From Pyrenophora tritici-repentis (lineage: Eukaryota; Ascomycota; Dothideomycetes; Pleosporales; Pleosporaceae), in assembly GCF_003171515.1 (NCBI RefSeq), contig NC_089390.1:1302001-1366000 (forward strand): a stretch of DNA of 64,000 nt. The letters run 5' to 3'. Below the pieces are notes generated by a model. The model ran no database searches. It worked only from the letters and a program-made list of their open reading frames with translations, and was not told the DNA's origin. The stretch's first letter is position 1, and every line of letters begins with the position of its first letter. Position numbers and translations under genes: made by a program. This document shows positions 23,049 through 32,967 of the stretch, in pieces.

Positions 23049-24291
23049 ATGTCTTTCATTAAACCCGCAACACCAGCCTCTCTTCTAGGTTACCATCGCA
23101 TCTTGAGCCCTACAGCAGCTGTTCGCGTTTCTCCGCTTTGCCTCGGTGGAACGAACTTTGGGGAAGCCTGGAAAACCACACTGGGCGAGTGCACAAAAGA
23201 AACCGTGTTTGCTATGCTCGACTACTTCTACGAGCAGGGCGGTAATTTTATCGATACAGCTGTCAATTACCAATTTGGCGAGAGCGAGGAATGGATTGGG
23301 GAGTGGATGGAAGAAAGAGATGTTCGGGATGAAATGGTAGTAGCCACAAAGTTCACCGGCATGCAAATCACCGAGCGAGAGAAAGAAGGAGGAAATCGAT
23401 GCAAGAGTAATTACGGTGGTAACAGTGCAAAAAACATGTTCACCTCCATTGAGCGATCTCTCAAAGCACTGCGAACAAACTACATCGACGTTGTAAGTAG
23501 ACCCCTGGCCCTTCAAAAACACCATCATCAAACTAACGACGCTCCAGTACTACACCCATGTCTGGGACTCCACAACATCAATTCCCGAACTCATGAACGC
23601 ACTAAACGATCTTATCACCTCCCGCCGCGTTCTCTATCTAGGCATCTCTGATACCCCCGCCTGGATCGTCGTAAAGGCAAATTGTTATGCTCGGCAACAC
23701 GGACTGCGCCAATTCTCAATCTACCAAGGTCGCTGGTCAGCCGCTGATCGCTCTTTTGAGCGCGAAATCATTCCGATGTGCCTAGATGAGGGTATGGCTC
23801 TTGCGCCCTGGGGTGCCCTCGGTAGCGGAAAGTTCAAACCCAAGGCAGAGAGAGAAGACCCAGAGCATCAGGACACGAGGAAAATACAAGCAATGGTATT
23901 GGGCAACGAAGAAGAGGTCAGCCAGGTGCTTGAAGCCATTGCCGAGAAGAAGAATCCTGTACCACCGATTACTTCTGTTGCTCTCGCATACGTAATGCAC
24001 AAGTCGCCGTACGTATTTCCCATTATCGGAGGCCGCAAGATTTTGCACTTGGAAAGTAATATCCAGGCTCTTGGATTAACTCTTACCGAAGAAGAGATCA
24101 AGGATATTGATGGGGCATATGGGTTTGAGATGGGATTCCCACATGGATTTCTAAATCCAGGGAACACGGCAATTATGGACCCAAAGGATAACGTATCTAA
24201 CGGGTTGGCGGGCCACACGGGTTGGCGGGACACTTTTGCCAAGCCCCCACCAACTCTACCTATGTACACGATGCCTCAACAACAACACTAG
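23049..24291 (+). CDS. Aldo-keto reductase (AAD type), C-terminus replaced by transposon sequence
   Basis: NADPH-dependent aldo-keto reductase of the fungal aryl-alcohol dehydrogenase / norsolorinic-acid-reductase-like group. Exons 23049-23492 and 23548-24291 (55-nt intron, AACTAAC branch) give 395 aa. The catalytic tetrad is visible: Asp69 and Tyr74 (FIDTAVNYQFGE), Lys101 (VATKFT) and His152 (YYTHVWD, just after the splice). The family's SNYGGNSAKNM and GGRKILHLESNI motifs are also present. Only the first 362 residues are host-encoded. After DPKD the frame enters a transposon at 24191 and ends in 33 residues translated from its inverted repeat and flank. The original C-terminal 41 codons lie beyond the element at 26057-26181. 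The barrel is nearly complete, but the C-terminal loops that shape the substrate pocket are lost, so activity is doubtful. Confidence 0.88.
24191..24253 (+). repeat. Left terminal inverted repeat of the pogo-like element
   Basis: Begins ACGTATCTAACGGG right after the TA target. It is identical to the reverse complement of 25999-26054 for 56 bp, then has one mismatch and six more matches. Confidence 0.93.
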
Positions 24292-25925
24292 ATGGGACCT
24301 TCTAATAAACGTCAGATACAGACTGCCATTCAAGCTCTTAAAGAAGATGCGACACTCTCCTTGCGACGCGCTGCAGCTATCTATAACGTCTCTCGAACAA
24401 CACTAAGCTATCGACGCGCTGGACGACCTTCACAAGTAGATTGCTAGCCTAAATCGTTGAATCTGACAAAGACTGAGGAGAGCGTAGTTATTAAGTATAT
24501 ACTTGAGCTTATTACGTGCAGATTTCTCCCTCAGCTCGCAGCTGTAGCTAATATGGCCAATTCCTTGCGCGCAGAGCGCAATCTAGGCCAGGTTGGCTTA
24601 AACTAGCCCAGTATATAGGTTAAGCGCCGCCCTAAGTTCACAATGAAGTTTAATCGCAAGTACGATTATAAGAGAGCGCTCTGCGAGGATCCGAAGGTTA
24701 TCCGGGGCTAGTTTAGCCTAGTAGCCAATATCAAAGCCAAGTACGGCATCCAGGATGAAGACACGTACAACTTTGATGAGGCAGGCTTCATAATAGGCCA
24801 GATATCAACTAGAGCGGTTGTTACAGCTTTAGAGAGACGAGGACGGCCAAAGTTAGTGCAGCAAGGCAACAGAGAGTGGACAACAGTTATCTAGGGCATC
24901 AACGCGACAGGGTGGCCTATTCCACCCTTCGTCATCTTCAAAGGCCACTACCACCTCTCTGCCTAGTACAAGGAGGATAGCCTACCCTACAATTAGGTTA
25001 TTGCAGTCTCTGAGAACGGCTAAACTACAAATGAGCTTAGCCTGCAGTAGTTAAAGCACTTTGATGAGCATACAAAGAAGAGAGTAGTTGGCAGCTACTA
25101 ACTGCTCGCAATTGACGGCCATAAGAGCTATAGCTCACTCAAATTCCAGCAATACTGCAAGGAGAACAAGATTGTTACTATCTGTATGCCTCCGCACTCA
25201 TCGCACCTCCTACAGCCTCTTGATATGGGTTGTTTTGCTCCTTTGAAGAAGGCGTATAGGCGCCAAGCCGAAGATCTCATGCGCAACCGGATCACTTACA
25301 TCACGAAACTTGAGTTCCTACTATGCTTTATACGCGCCTATAATGCTGCAATTACTTCTAGTAATATCTAAGGAGGGTTTCGAGGCGCTCGATTAGTCCC
25401 TTTTAACCCAGAACGGGTTATAACAGCCCTTAACGTCCGGCTGCGTACTCCATCACCACCACTGCCTATCAACAACGAGCCCTGGCAGTCGCAAACCCCA
25501 AGCAATACCCTTAAACTAGGGTCGCAATCAACGCTTGTGAAGGCAAGGATTCAGAAGCATGTAGATAGCTCACCAACGTCTATGGTGGAGGCCTTTGAGA
25601 AGGTCTCAAAGGGAGCAGCAATTATCGCGCATAAGCTAGTGTTGGCGCAAAGGAGATCGCAGAGCTTCGAGCGGCAAATGAGGCTGCTACGCGGCGTAGA
25701 TCGCATAAAAGGAAGCGGTTTCAGGCAGAGGGGACCTTGATAGTTGAGGATAGGGCTCGTCTAACTGCTCTACAGGAGTTTGGGGCGCGTAGTGATAGGA
25801 AGAAGCTAAAGACGCGAGTGCGCGCTGAAGCAGGTGAACCATCTCAAAGGCGGTGTGGACGGTGCAATCAGACTGGGCATAACGCGCGTACGTGTAAGCA
25901 AGCAGCAGAAGTAGACTCTAAATGA
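24292..25925 (+). pseudogene. RIP-inactivated pogo-type transposase
   Basis: From ATG 24292 one frame reads as a Fot1/pogo transposase of about 544 codons. It has an N-terminal psq-like helix-turn-helix (LSLRRAAAIYNVSRTTLSYR) and a CENP-B-like region. The DDE_1 core shows NFDEAGF, LAIDGHKSY and MPPHSSHLLQPLDMGCF, giving the three catalytic Asp. A C-terminal CCHC zinc knuckle (CGRCNQTGHNARTC) ends the frame. Eleven in-frame stops interrupt it: eight TAG and three TAA. Most stand where related proteins have Trp (TGG) or Gln (CAA), as expected from C-to-T change at CpA on either strand, the mark of RIP. Up to about 25640 there is no frameshift; a single-base loss near 25648 shifts the tail into another frame. 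It cannot encode an active transposase. Confidence 0.9.
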
Positions 25926-25991
25926 TATCTTATATTGTATTATACTATATAGGGCTAAAGTGGGCTGTTTTGCGCCAGAATGAGGGTGGTT

Positions 25992-26054
25992 TTGGTGAGG
26001 GCTTGGCAAAAGTGTCCCGCCAACCCGTGTGGCCCGCCAACCCGTTAGATACGT
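25992..26054 (-). repeat. Right terminal inverted repeat of the pogo-like element
   Basis: Reverse complement of the left repeat, with 62 of 63 positions matching. It ends at 26054, directly followed by the second TA of the target duplication. Confidence 0.93.
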
Positions 26055-26056
26055 TA

Positions 26057-26181
26057 ATGCTTTTGCAAATAACATGGTCGTGATGGATCATGTGGCTACT
26101 TTGATACCTATTGCGCCGCATACATACCTAGGTAGTCTGACGAAAAGAGACGAGAGGATGTTATCGATAGTCAAAAAATAA
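26057..26181 (+). pseudogene. Displaced 3' end of the aldo-keto reductase gene
   Basis: If the element and one TA copy are removed in thought, the reductase frame runs from GAT (Asp362) into AAT GCT TTT and stays open to TAA at 26179-26181, giving a 403-residue enzyme. The regained residues (NAFANNMVVMDHVATLIPIA and the following PH) match the usual aldo-keto reductase ending, where a hydrophobic segment with a DHV-type motif and PIxPH closes the protein. The last 15 or so codons before the stop are less family-like. The fragment has no promoter or start of its own. Confidence 0.8.
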
Positions 26182-27118
26182 ACAAGTTCGAAAACAAGGT
26201 AGAGAATGCGTTGAGGCTCCTATTTGGTTTAGTGTTGTGGGATTATGAAGAGAATGGGAATGAAATGAGAAGCAGGCGTTACCAGAGCATAAAATGCAGG
26301 CTCAACTTGTGCAATAGTAGACGAATCACCTAGAAGGCAGTTGATAGGCTAGTAGGTGTTTGAGTTAAGTATATACAATATCACTTCGATGTGAACACTA
26401 GAAGTCAACTGTGAGTTCTTAAACTACTATCTTCAAAGTCAATCAGACTAGCGCTAAATCGATAGATCAACCCTACTACTATAATTGTATTATTGATAAA
26501 CTTCTGCGCTACACCGCCATCACAGTAGCGAATACAGTCCCTTATGTAGCCCCTCACAGCCTACTTTATTCAACTTTCCCCACAACTGCACACACCAACC
26601 GTGACTATCCTTCGCTAACCCGTACTATCCCACCTCAACCACGACCGTCCTTATCCGATTCAACCATTCTTCCGTCGTTACTGTTACTTCCAACAACACA
26701 ACCGGTTTACAACAGCATTAAATAAAACCATATACACGCCATATACGCCGCATACGCATGATAAAAGCACTGCAGCGCACTCACAAGACCCTGAACCAAT
26801 CAACGTTCCGGTAATTACAGACCCCACCTCCCGTGTAGATGGTAGCTTAAGGCATGCAATACAGAACTAAGTGGACAGGCTTTCATGTGTCATAGTTCGG
26901 GTTTATATATGTGTAGGAGTCATTCGGGAAGAAGTGTATTCAGCACCGTTATTGTATAAGTGGTTGAGACGGAAGCTGTGACTGAGATCATTGGCATCGT
27001 AATTTCCTTCTTTTACTTTAGGTAGTCGCACAGATTACGTCAAATCCTCTCGAAACAGCACAATTCACAAAAAGCAAACAGAGAATCAACAACAAGAATT
27101 TTTCAACTACCACAAAAG
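26182..27118. other. Intergenic region upstream of the FMN-binding protein gene
   Basis: AT-rich, 0.94 kb, containing the promoter and leader of the gene at 27119. No ORF of interest, inverted repeat or RNA gene recognised. Confidence 0.55.
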
Positions 27119-28061
27119 ATGGCTTCGTCAGAAGAGTACCCCAAAACCTCAGCCAACAAGCTCGGTAGACTGGCAAATAGAGGTAAACATATCCAACCAA
27201 GCATTTATTCTCATCCCTCCAATTCAAAATGACCAACCTCTCACACAACACCCAGGTTCCTACGACTACACCACAATCCACACCCTCATAAACGCATGTC
27301 CAATCCTCCACGTCTCCTTCAATGACCCCACCCACCCCTTCCCAGTCGTCCTCCCCATGCTCGGCTGCACCGGCTCCTTTCCCCCCAATACCTCATCTGC
27401 CTCCTCCTCTTCCCCACCCGACCCCAGTACACCCCAAGACCTCTACATCCACGGCTACATGTCAGGTCGCATCTTTAAAACTTCCTCTTCATCCACCTTG
27501 CCCGGCCTCCCCATCACCGTCGCAGCCAGTTTTCTCGACGGCCTAGTACTCAGCCTAGCGCCCTTCCACAACAGTTGTAACTACCGGTCTGCGGTTGTGT
27601 ACGGGTATGCAGAATTGGTGCAAGATGAAGCCGAGGCGCTGTATGCGATGACGCTTATTACGGATAATATGTTGCCGGAGCGGTGGGCGAGGAGTAGGAG
27701 TCCACCGACCAAGGCGGAGTTGGCGTCGACGGCGATTTTGAGGGTGAGGATTGAGAGTGTGAGTTTTTTTCCAAATCATTTATAATATATACAATAGCTA
27801 ACGTATACACAGGCCTCAGCCAAGGTTCGTGTTGGAGGCCCAAGCGAAGACCGTGATGATTTAAAGAACGCGGAGCTTGTGAAGGATACTTGGACAGGTG
27901 TAGTGCCTTATTGGGGTACGTGGGGCGAACCGATCCCTGGAAAGGAAAACGGATGTCCCGATGTCGAGGAGTATATTGAGGAGTGGAGGGTAGGGGAGAC
28001 GGGTAAGGCAAGGCAGTATGCATTTGCAGCTGTAGAGATGGAGGGGAAGAAGAAGAGCTAG
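27119..28061 (+). CDS. FMN-binding split-barrel protein (pyridoxamine 5'-phosphate oxidase-like)
   Basis: Protein of 271 aa resembling the Pyridox_ox_2 group of flavin-nucleotide-binding split-barrel proteins. Exons 27119-27182, 27256-27758 and 27813-28061 join in frame (donors GTAAAC and GTGAGT; GCTAAC branch in intron 2). Family-like features are NKLGRLANRGSYDYTTIHTL at the start, where the family has a conserved Arg and Tyr, followed by ILHVSF and PVVLPMLG. Strands continue with LYIHGYMSGRI, ITVAASFLDGLVLS and NYRSAVVYGYAELV. WTGVVPYWGTWGEPIP near the C-terminus is typical of fungal members. These proteins bind FMN or a related flavin; the substrate is generally unknown. No targeting signal seen. 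It is convergent with the Vid24/GID4 gene, 350 bp apart. Confidence 0.8.
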
Positions 28062-28410
28062 ATTGAGGCTAGCACGAATGTCTTCTTTTTCTCAATTTCC
28101 GTTGTGGACAAGGAGTTTAATTGTGGGGTACCCATAATAAAGACCGAGCACATAGTATACAGACGCGAAAGCAAATATATACAGGTGTATATATACGTGC
28201 CTTACACATGTTGGGGTAATTGATATTCTCCAGCTGTACCCAAAACTAGAAGCCTCAATGGGCGAAAAAAGCAACCCAAAGCACCGTCTTTATGCAAGTA
28301 ATCCTATAACCGTCTCTATCCATGCTCACCCACTTTCTCTGATGACTGATTTAACCGCTCCCTTCTCCCCCATTTCCTCTTTTCACATTCTACTGCCACA
28401 GCTCCCTGGG
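28062..28410. other. Convergent 3' intergenic region
   Basis: Separates the stop codons of the FMN-binding protein gene (+) and the Vid24/GID4-like gene (-). AT-rich, with no other feature. Confidence 0.6.
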
Positions 28411-30370
28411 TCACCTGAATCCCCATGCACTCCTCAGCCCACCCCGCACACTCTCCAGCTTCAAGCACTGATATGGACTACTCTGCGGATCATAATACAA
28501 TCCCTCCAGCATTCCATTCCTCCGATCCAGCGCCACATAGTAGAAGCCGCTTATTGTAAGCCCGCAGCCCGAGTCGTCAAATGTCGCATGTTCGGCATCG
28601 TTTGTTGCACTGCTGTTGAAGAGAGGCTGGGGCGTTATCTCGACTTCGGCGCGGCCTGTGTTCGCGTTGCGGACGATGCGATATGGTGACGGCTGGAGCT
28701 GTGAGGCGTGGTTGGAGTTGGATGTGGGAGGGTAGTAGGTTGAGCTGTTATTGGAGGAGGCCCAGGTATTGCGCGCTGGGCCATCGGGGAAGGATGGTAT
28801 TGTGGTCGAGGGCGGTGGCTGGACGGGATCTGCTGTACTGCGGTTCAGGCTCTTAACAAAACAACGCTCTTTCCAGCGCATTAGTATCCATTCCTGGCCC
28901 AGGACCTCTGTGAGCCACTTCTTGCTAGTCAAGGATCTGACGACTTCGTCGTCGCTCATCTTCTGGAAGGGTGGCAGTTTGCGCCAGTATGTTGCGTCAT
29001 TTGCGGCATTTGACTTGAATGACTCTGTCAGGAGGGTGTGGTTGTTGAAGTCTAGGATTTCGCCTTCGAGGTATGTTGTTATGGAGGATGTGCGTGTGAC
29101 TGGTGGCGAAGTCGAGTTTGTGTTGAGGATAGAGTGCGAGTGTGGGTGGGAAGGCACATTATACGCTTCCATGGTTGCGGAGAGGGCCATCTTGTCCCAG
29201 TCTACGTCGTGTATGGTGACCTTGACGGGCCATCGATCTTGCTGTGGTGGGGCATCGGGTAGCTGTGAGGATCGAGTGGTAGATGCTTCGTTGGGGTTCC
29301 ATATCCATGGCCGGATGGGCGGCACGAGGCCGTTATGTCTGGAGGCAGTGGCAGCTATACTCGTCGCATGCTGGCAGCCGGAGAGTACGGCGCCGGGTGC
29401 TAGCCACGATGACTCGGTAGGTGTCGGTATGGTGAAGGTGTCTGCGATAAAGTCGGAGTGCTGGAGGCAGAAGTAGTCCTTTGTGAGAAATCCGGCGTCG
29501 CGCGCACACTCCAGGCTCTCATCGATGGTATTCGAGTGGCGTATCCGCGACAGGTACTTGACAGTCTGCTCGAGCATGGGCGAGCTCCGGGCGTCTGAGA
29601 GTCGCTGCATGGACATGTGGCGGGCTGTCTCACGGTCGCGTTCGGGCAATTCGTTGTTCAGGCTGTTTCGAGCGGCAAGCATCTCCCTCAGGCTACGATG
29701 GGCAACGTGTCGTGGTGGCGCCTCGCTGGTGACGCCTTCCCTGGTGCGCGCGGAGAAGCGTGGATGACGGCGCACGCCTGCCGACTGCAAGATGGCCGTC
29801 GACCTCAGCGAGCTCTCGGCCGTGGTCGTCGTAGCCGTGGCCGTGGCCGTGGCCGTGGCCGTAGGGGGCACATTGTTGGCGGGCGACCAGTCATACAGGC
29901 TATTCTGACTGGGCACGCGGTCGCCATAGTTGTTGTCACTCAGGCGGCTGAGGCGACTCATCACTCGCCGCAGCCGGTCGCGCTGCTCCAGTTCGTCTCG
30001 CTGTCGCTCCAGCAGGCGCAGGCGCTCGCGTGATCGGTCCAACCGGGCCTGGTCGTGTTCCTGCGTGGCTCGCAGATAGTGCAGATGGGCGCGCTCAATC
30101 TCGTCGTCTGTGTCGTTGCGCAGTGTGGCTAGGCTGTCGATGGTCGTGTACGTGTGGTTGGCGTCGTCGGCGTTGCCGTCTCGATCTTGGTGGTCCGTCT
30201 GGGTGCCCAGGGTTGCGGCGAGGTTGAGCACGTCGTCGTTTACGGGGCTCTCGAGCTCGCGCAGGGCCGAGATGAAGGTGGGTTCCGGGTCCTATGTGCG
30301 GCTACGTCAGTCAGGCCTCTGCGACAACCACAGTGTCCGCTATCCTTACAGGCGAATTGGCGGGCGGCAT
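28411..30370 (-). CDS. Vid24/GID4-family protein (substrate receptor of GID/CTLH ubiquitin ligase)
   Basis: Exons 30350-30370 (only 21 nt) and 28411-30291 give 633 aa. The C-terminal half (about residues 345-633) holds the Vid24 beta-barrel. It begins VKVTIHDVDWDKMALSATME and includes TTYLEGEILDFNNHTL, YWRKLPPF, EWILMRWKERCFV and ISGFYYVALDRRNG. It ends with MLEGLYYDPQSSPYQCLKLE. Yeast Gid4/Vid24 recognises Pro/N-degrons of gluconeogenic enzymes for the GID E3 complex. The N-terminal half contains an Arg/Glu-rich coiled coil (about 70-120), a (Thr-Ala) repeat and disordered sequence, making it much longer than yeast Gid4. The frame without the first exon starts only at GTG, whereas the upstream exon supplies ATG (MPPANSP) through a GTAAGG donor and CATAG acceptor. 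A Gid10/11-like paralogue role is possible. Confidence 0.85.
29826..29866 (-). repeat. Short tandem repeat encoding Thr-Ala
   Basis: Tandem GCCGTG-type hexamers on the plus strand encode alternating Thr and Ala in the disordered part of the Vid24/GID4 protein. A likely length-variable site. Confidence 0.75.
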
Positions 30371-31660
30371 TATGACGACTATGACGATGACGATGACTAC
30401 GGCTACAGGCAACTCGCATGACCGTCGCAGCGCTGCAATCTGGTAAGATGTTTCGGTTTCGAGGTCAGAAGTCAGAGGTCCGGCCTCGGCAAAGGTGATG
30501 CGATACAGTCACTTCACTCCAGTCAGCCTACTGTCACAGAAGCCCCGAAAAGGAAACAAAGAGAGACAGCGTTTTAGCCGATGAAGCATGCCCGCACACG
30601 CCATCACCAAACCCATTGATCCCGTTGTCCCGCCGCTGGCTTCCGCTCCGCCCTGTCCAATCGTATGCCGATTGAGGCGTGCGGCACAGCACCGCACCCA
30701 TCCTCGCCCGCTCGCTTGTGCCCCAGACATTGAATCGACCCAGCCTAATGGGCCTTGGGATCCGCAGCCTGCCCTCTACCTCGAGTCATTTCCTCTATCC
30801 TCTCTGCATGCTTCACGACGCTTCTTTTCATTTCATTTCACCACTCACTGCATGCATCCAAGCCAAAAAGGTCAAGTTGATTGTTTGATTCAAGTTTCGT
30901 TTTTTATTAAGTTTAAAAGGCTAAGTGAGAAGCTTGCTTCTACTGTCCAGCATCTGATTCATCGCTCCCAGTTCAACCGGGCAGCGTGCTTCTTCCAAGA
31001 ACTGGTTGGAAGTGTAGGAGATGACCCTACAGTCTCTGCATCCATCCAGATTCCCAGGTCGATCAAGGTCAGCAAAAGCCTCCAGGTACATCGGATAGTG
31101 TTTGCTCCGCAAGCAGAGGACCACTTCCCGAGAGCCAGGCACGCCACGGGCGTACTCCTGTCTCGACCCAGCGCAGTTGCACCCTCGTGTCGACCCAGTC
31201 CTCGTTCCGCACCAGAGACGAGCTATCACAGCGGCATCACAGATGCATGTATAACTTTTGTCGCCGCCTCTTAGCATGTCCAGCTGGCACTCAATACCAG
31301 TCCAAGTAGGCATAATTCGTGAACGTTTATCGCGTCAGATCGTAAGAGTCATGGCATGCCACAGGCTCAACGAAGAGATGGCGCATCCGTCCAGGAGTAA
31401 GCGACATTAAAACAAGAAAACCAAAAAAACCCAACCGAGTGTACCTGACCTCGTAGCCGTGAGGCTGTGTTTACCGTCTTCCGTTGAAATGCCCGACATG
31501 CATGCCTCCCAGAGATGCTGTATTCAATAAGGAAAAGACCTGGTCCGGCCGTGTTTGACAAAGAAACAAAACGCTCGCTAAGAAAGAGACAAGAGAAAGG
31601 GAAAAGCAGGTATCAAAGGGAAAATCAAATGTACGAGAGGAGATGACAGAAAATCGCTCG
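30371..31660. other. Intergenic region upstream of Vid24/GID4 gene
   Basis: Contains the Vid24/GID4 promoter (next to 30370) and the 3' region of the unknown gene ending at 31661. A 228-codon open frame at 30588-31274 (+) has no family features or splice context and is not called. A small hairpin, TGTAGG with CCTACA, lies near 31013-31031 and has no obvious role. Confidence 0.5.
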
Positions 31661-32967
31661 CTAAAAATCAATGATAACGCCGTCCCATGCCGATTTGGTA
31701 ATGATGTTCGAGTAGGACATCATCTCGTGAATATCGCATTCGTCTCGTGTCGTGCGTCGCAAGGTTGGTGCGCTGGCAACCTGGGCGGTAAAGGGAAGAG
31801 CAAGAGGACTGGCCAGATCCATGCTTCCAGCATCGACGGAGAACAGGTGGTACCACAGGTCCGTCATCACTCAGCTTACGTGAATGCAGCGTACTGTGGT
31901 GCAAATCCTGTGTCCCATCCGAAGCCGCCGAATCCTCCGTGCACGGCGCTTGACCCGCACTGCTGGGCTAGCACGCTCGGCAGAGGAAGGGCTGGAATCG
32001 GTGCCGATGCTGGGGGTGGGCTGTAGTACGAACTCGACGTGTACGGGCTTGTGCAAGGCGCATATGGACTAGTCGAGTTGTATGGCTGGCTGAAGGAGGG
32101 TGTCGGTGATGGAAGTTGGATCGCTTCGAAGCCCATGTTGCCCATTGTGCTCCAGAACGTTTGGCCAGTTTCACCACAGGTAGTGATGGTCGGGCTGGGC
32201 GTCGAGGGTACTACTCTCCACGTATCAATCGGAGCAGAGTGTGACTGGTGCATGTGCTGTGTTGGCACCCACCAGTTTGCGGATCCAGGCGAGCTTGGGA
32301 GAAGCGGTGCTGGCCGGACAACGTCGACGATCCTGGGAGGAGGAGGAAGAAGCGGGAGGAACAATCCCATGATGGCACTCTTGACATCCTCACCTCGTCC
32401 CTCAAGTAGCTCTCCTGCGCCGTCCTCCTCGAGACCTTCCAGAGCCTTGACGCCAGTGCGGAACACATAGCGGTTGACAGCCTGGACGAATCCATCCTGA
32501 AGCTTCTTCAGCTGCTGCTCCTTCTCGGCCCACTCCCAGGTGCTGGCGGAAACGTCGACGGAATAGATGTCCTTGTGGTACTCGATAAGCGCTTCAATGG
32601 TCTCTGGTGTAAGCTTGAATGCAACCTCATGTTGTGACACCATGTCGACGTGTACGACATAGGCCTCAATGTGGATTAGCTGGTAGTTGAACAGTGCTTC
32701 TACCAGCGGGTTGGAGTCCTTGCGCAGTTCCGAATCCGGGGCCTTTGGGACCATGATGGAGCAGAGTGACCAGATGGCGTTTGGGCCAGAGAGGGTTTCG
32801 GTAAGACAGCGCGTGTGTTGTTGCACACTGTTCAACGGACGCTTGACCCGATTTACTCGCTTGAGCGTTTGTGTTAACCATGGCTCGACCTTGGATGCCA
32901 AAACAACGTTGACGTTGGAACGGGGCGCAAAGGCCGCAGCCGAGGCGGGTAGTAACGAGATCGGCAT
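31661..32967 (-). CDS. Protein of unknown function
   Basis: I do not recognise this family. The long exon 31880-32967 encodes a helical N-terminal half (LIHIEAYVVHVDMVSQHEVA, STWEWAEKEQQLKKLQDGF). A Pro/Ser-rich, Tyr-rich half follows. The apparent stop overlaps a GTAAGC donor. A last exon ending at 31661 continues in frame to a well-ordered C-terminus (RRTTRDECDIHEMMSYSN, SAWDGVIIDF). Two acceptors are in frame: CAG before 31808 (411 aa) and AAG before 31823 (416 aa). The branch site is weak, so the join is less sure than elsewhere in the window. There are no membrane segments or signal peptide. It could be an ascomycete-specific regulator, but nothing in the sequence shows this. Confidence 0.6.

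Larger units (their letters stand above)
24191..26054 (+). mobile_element. Fot1/pogo-like (Tc1-mariner superfamily) DNA transposon
   Basis: Complete-looking 1,864-bp element. Terminal inverted repeats are 24191-24253 and 25992-26054: 56 bp perfect, 62 of 63 overall. A TA dinucleotide lies directly outside each end (24189-24190 and 26055-26056), the target duplication expected for this superfamily. Inside is one degraded transposase reading frame (24292-25925). Size, TA target and the DDD-type transposase point to the fungal Fot1/pogo lineage. The element sits inside the aldo-keto reductase coding sequence in the same orientation. Each repeat contains the 12-mer CGGGTTGGCGGG twice, 17 bp apart (left copies at 24201 and 24218), which probably marks transposase-binding sites. 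Confidence 0.92.

Noticed and set aside
30588..31274. 228-codon plus-strand frame
   Set aside because: Composition is Pro/Ser/Arg without domain pattern, it overlaps minus-strand frames, and it has no recognisable relatives. A small hairpin near 31013-31031 does not make a tRNA or snRNA fold that I can support.
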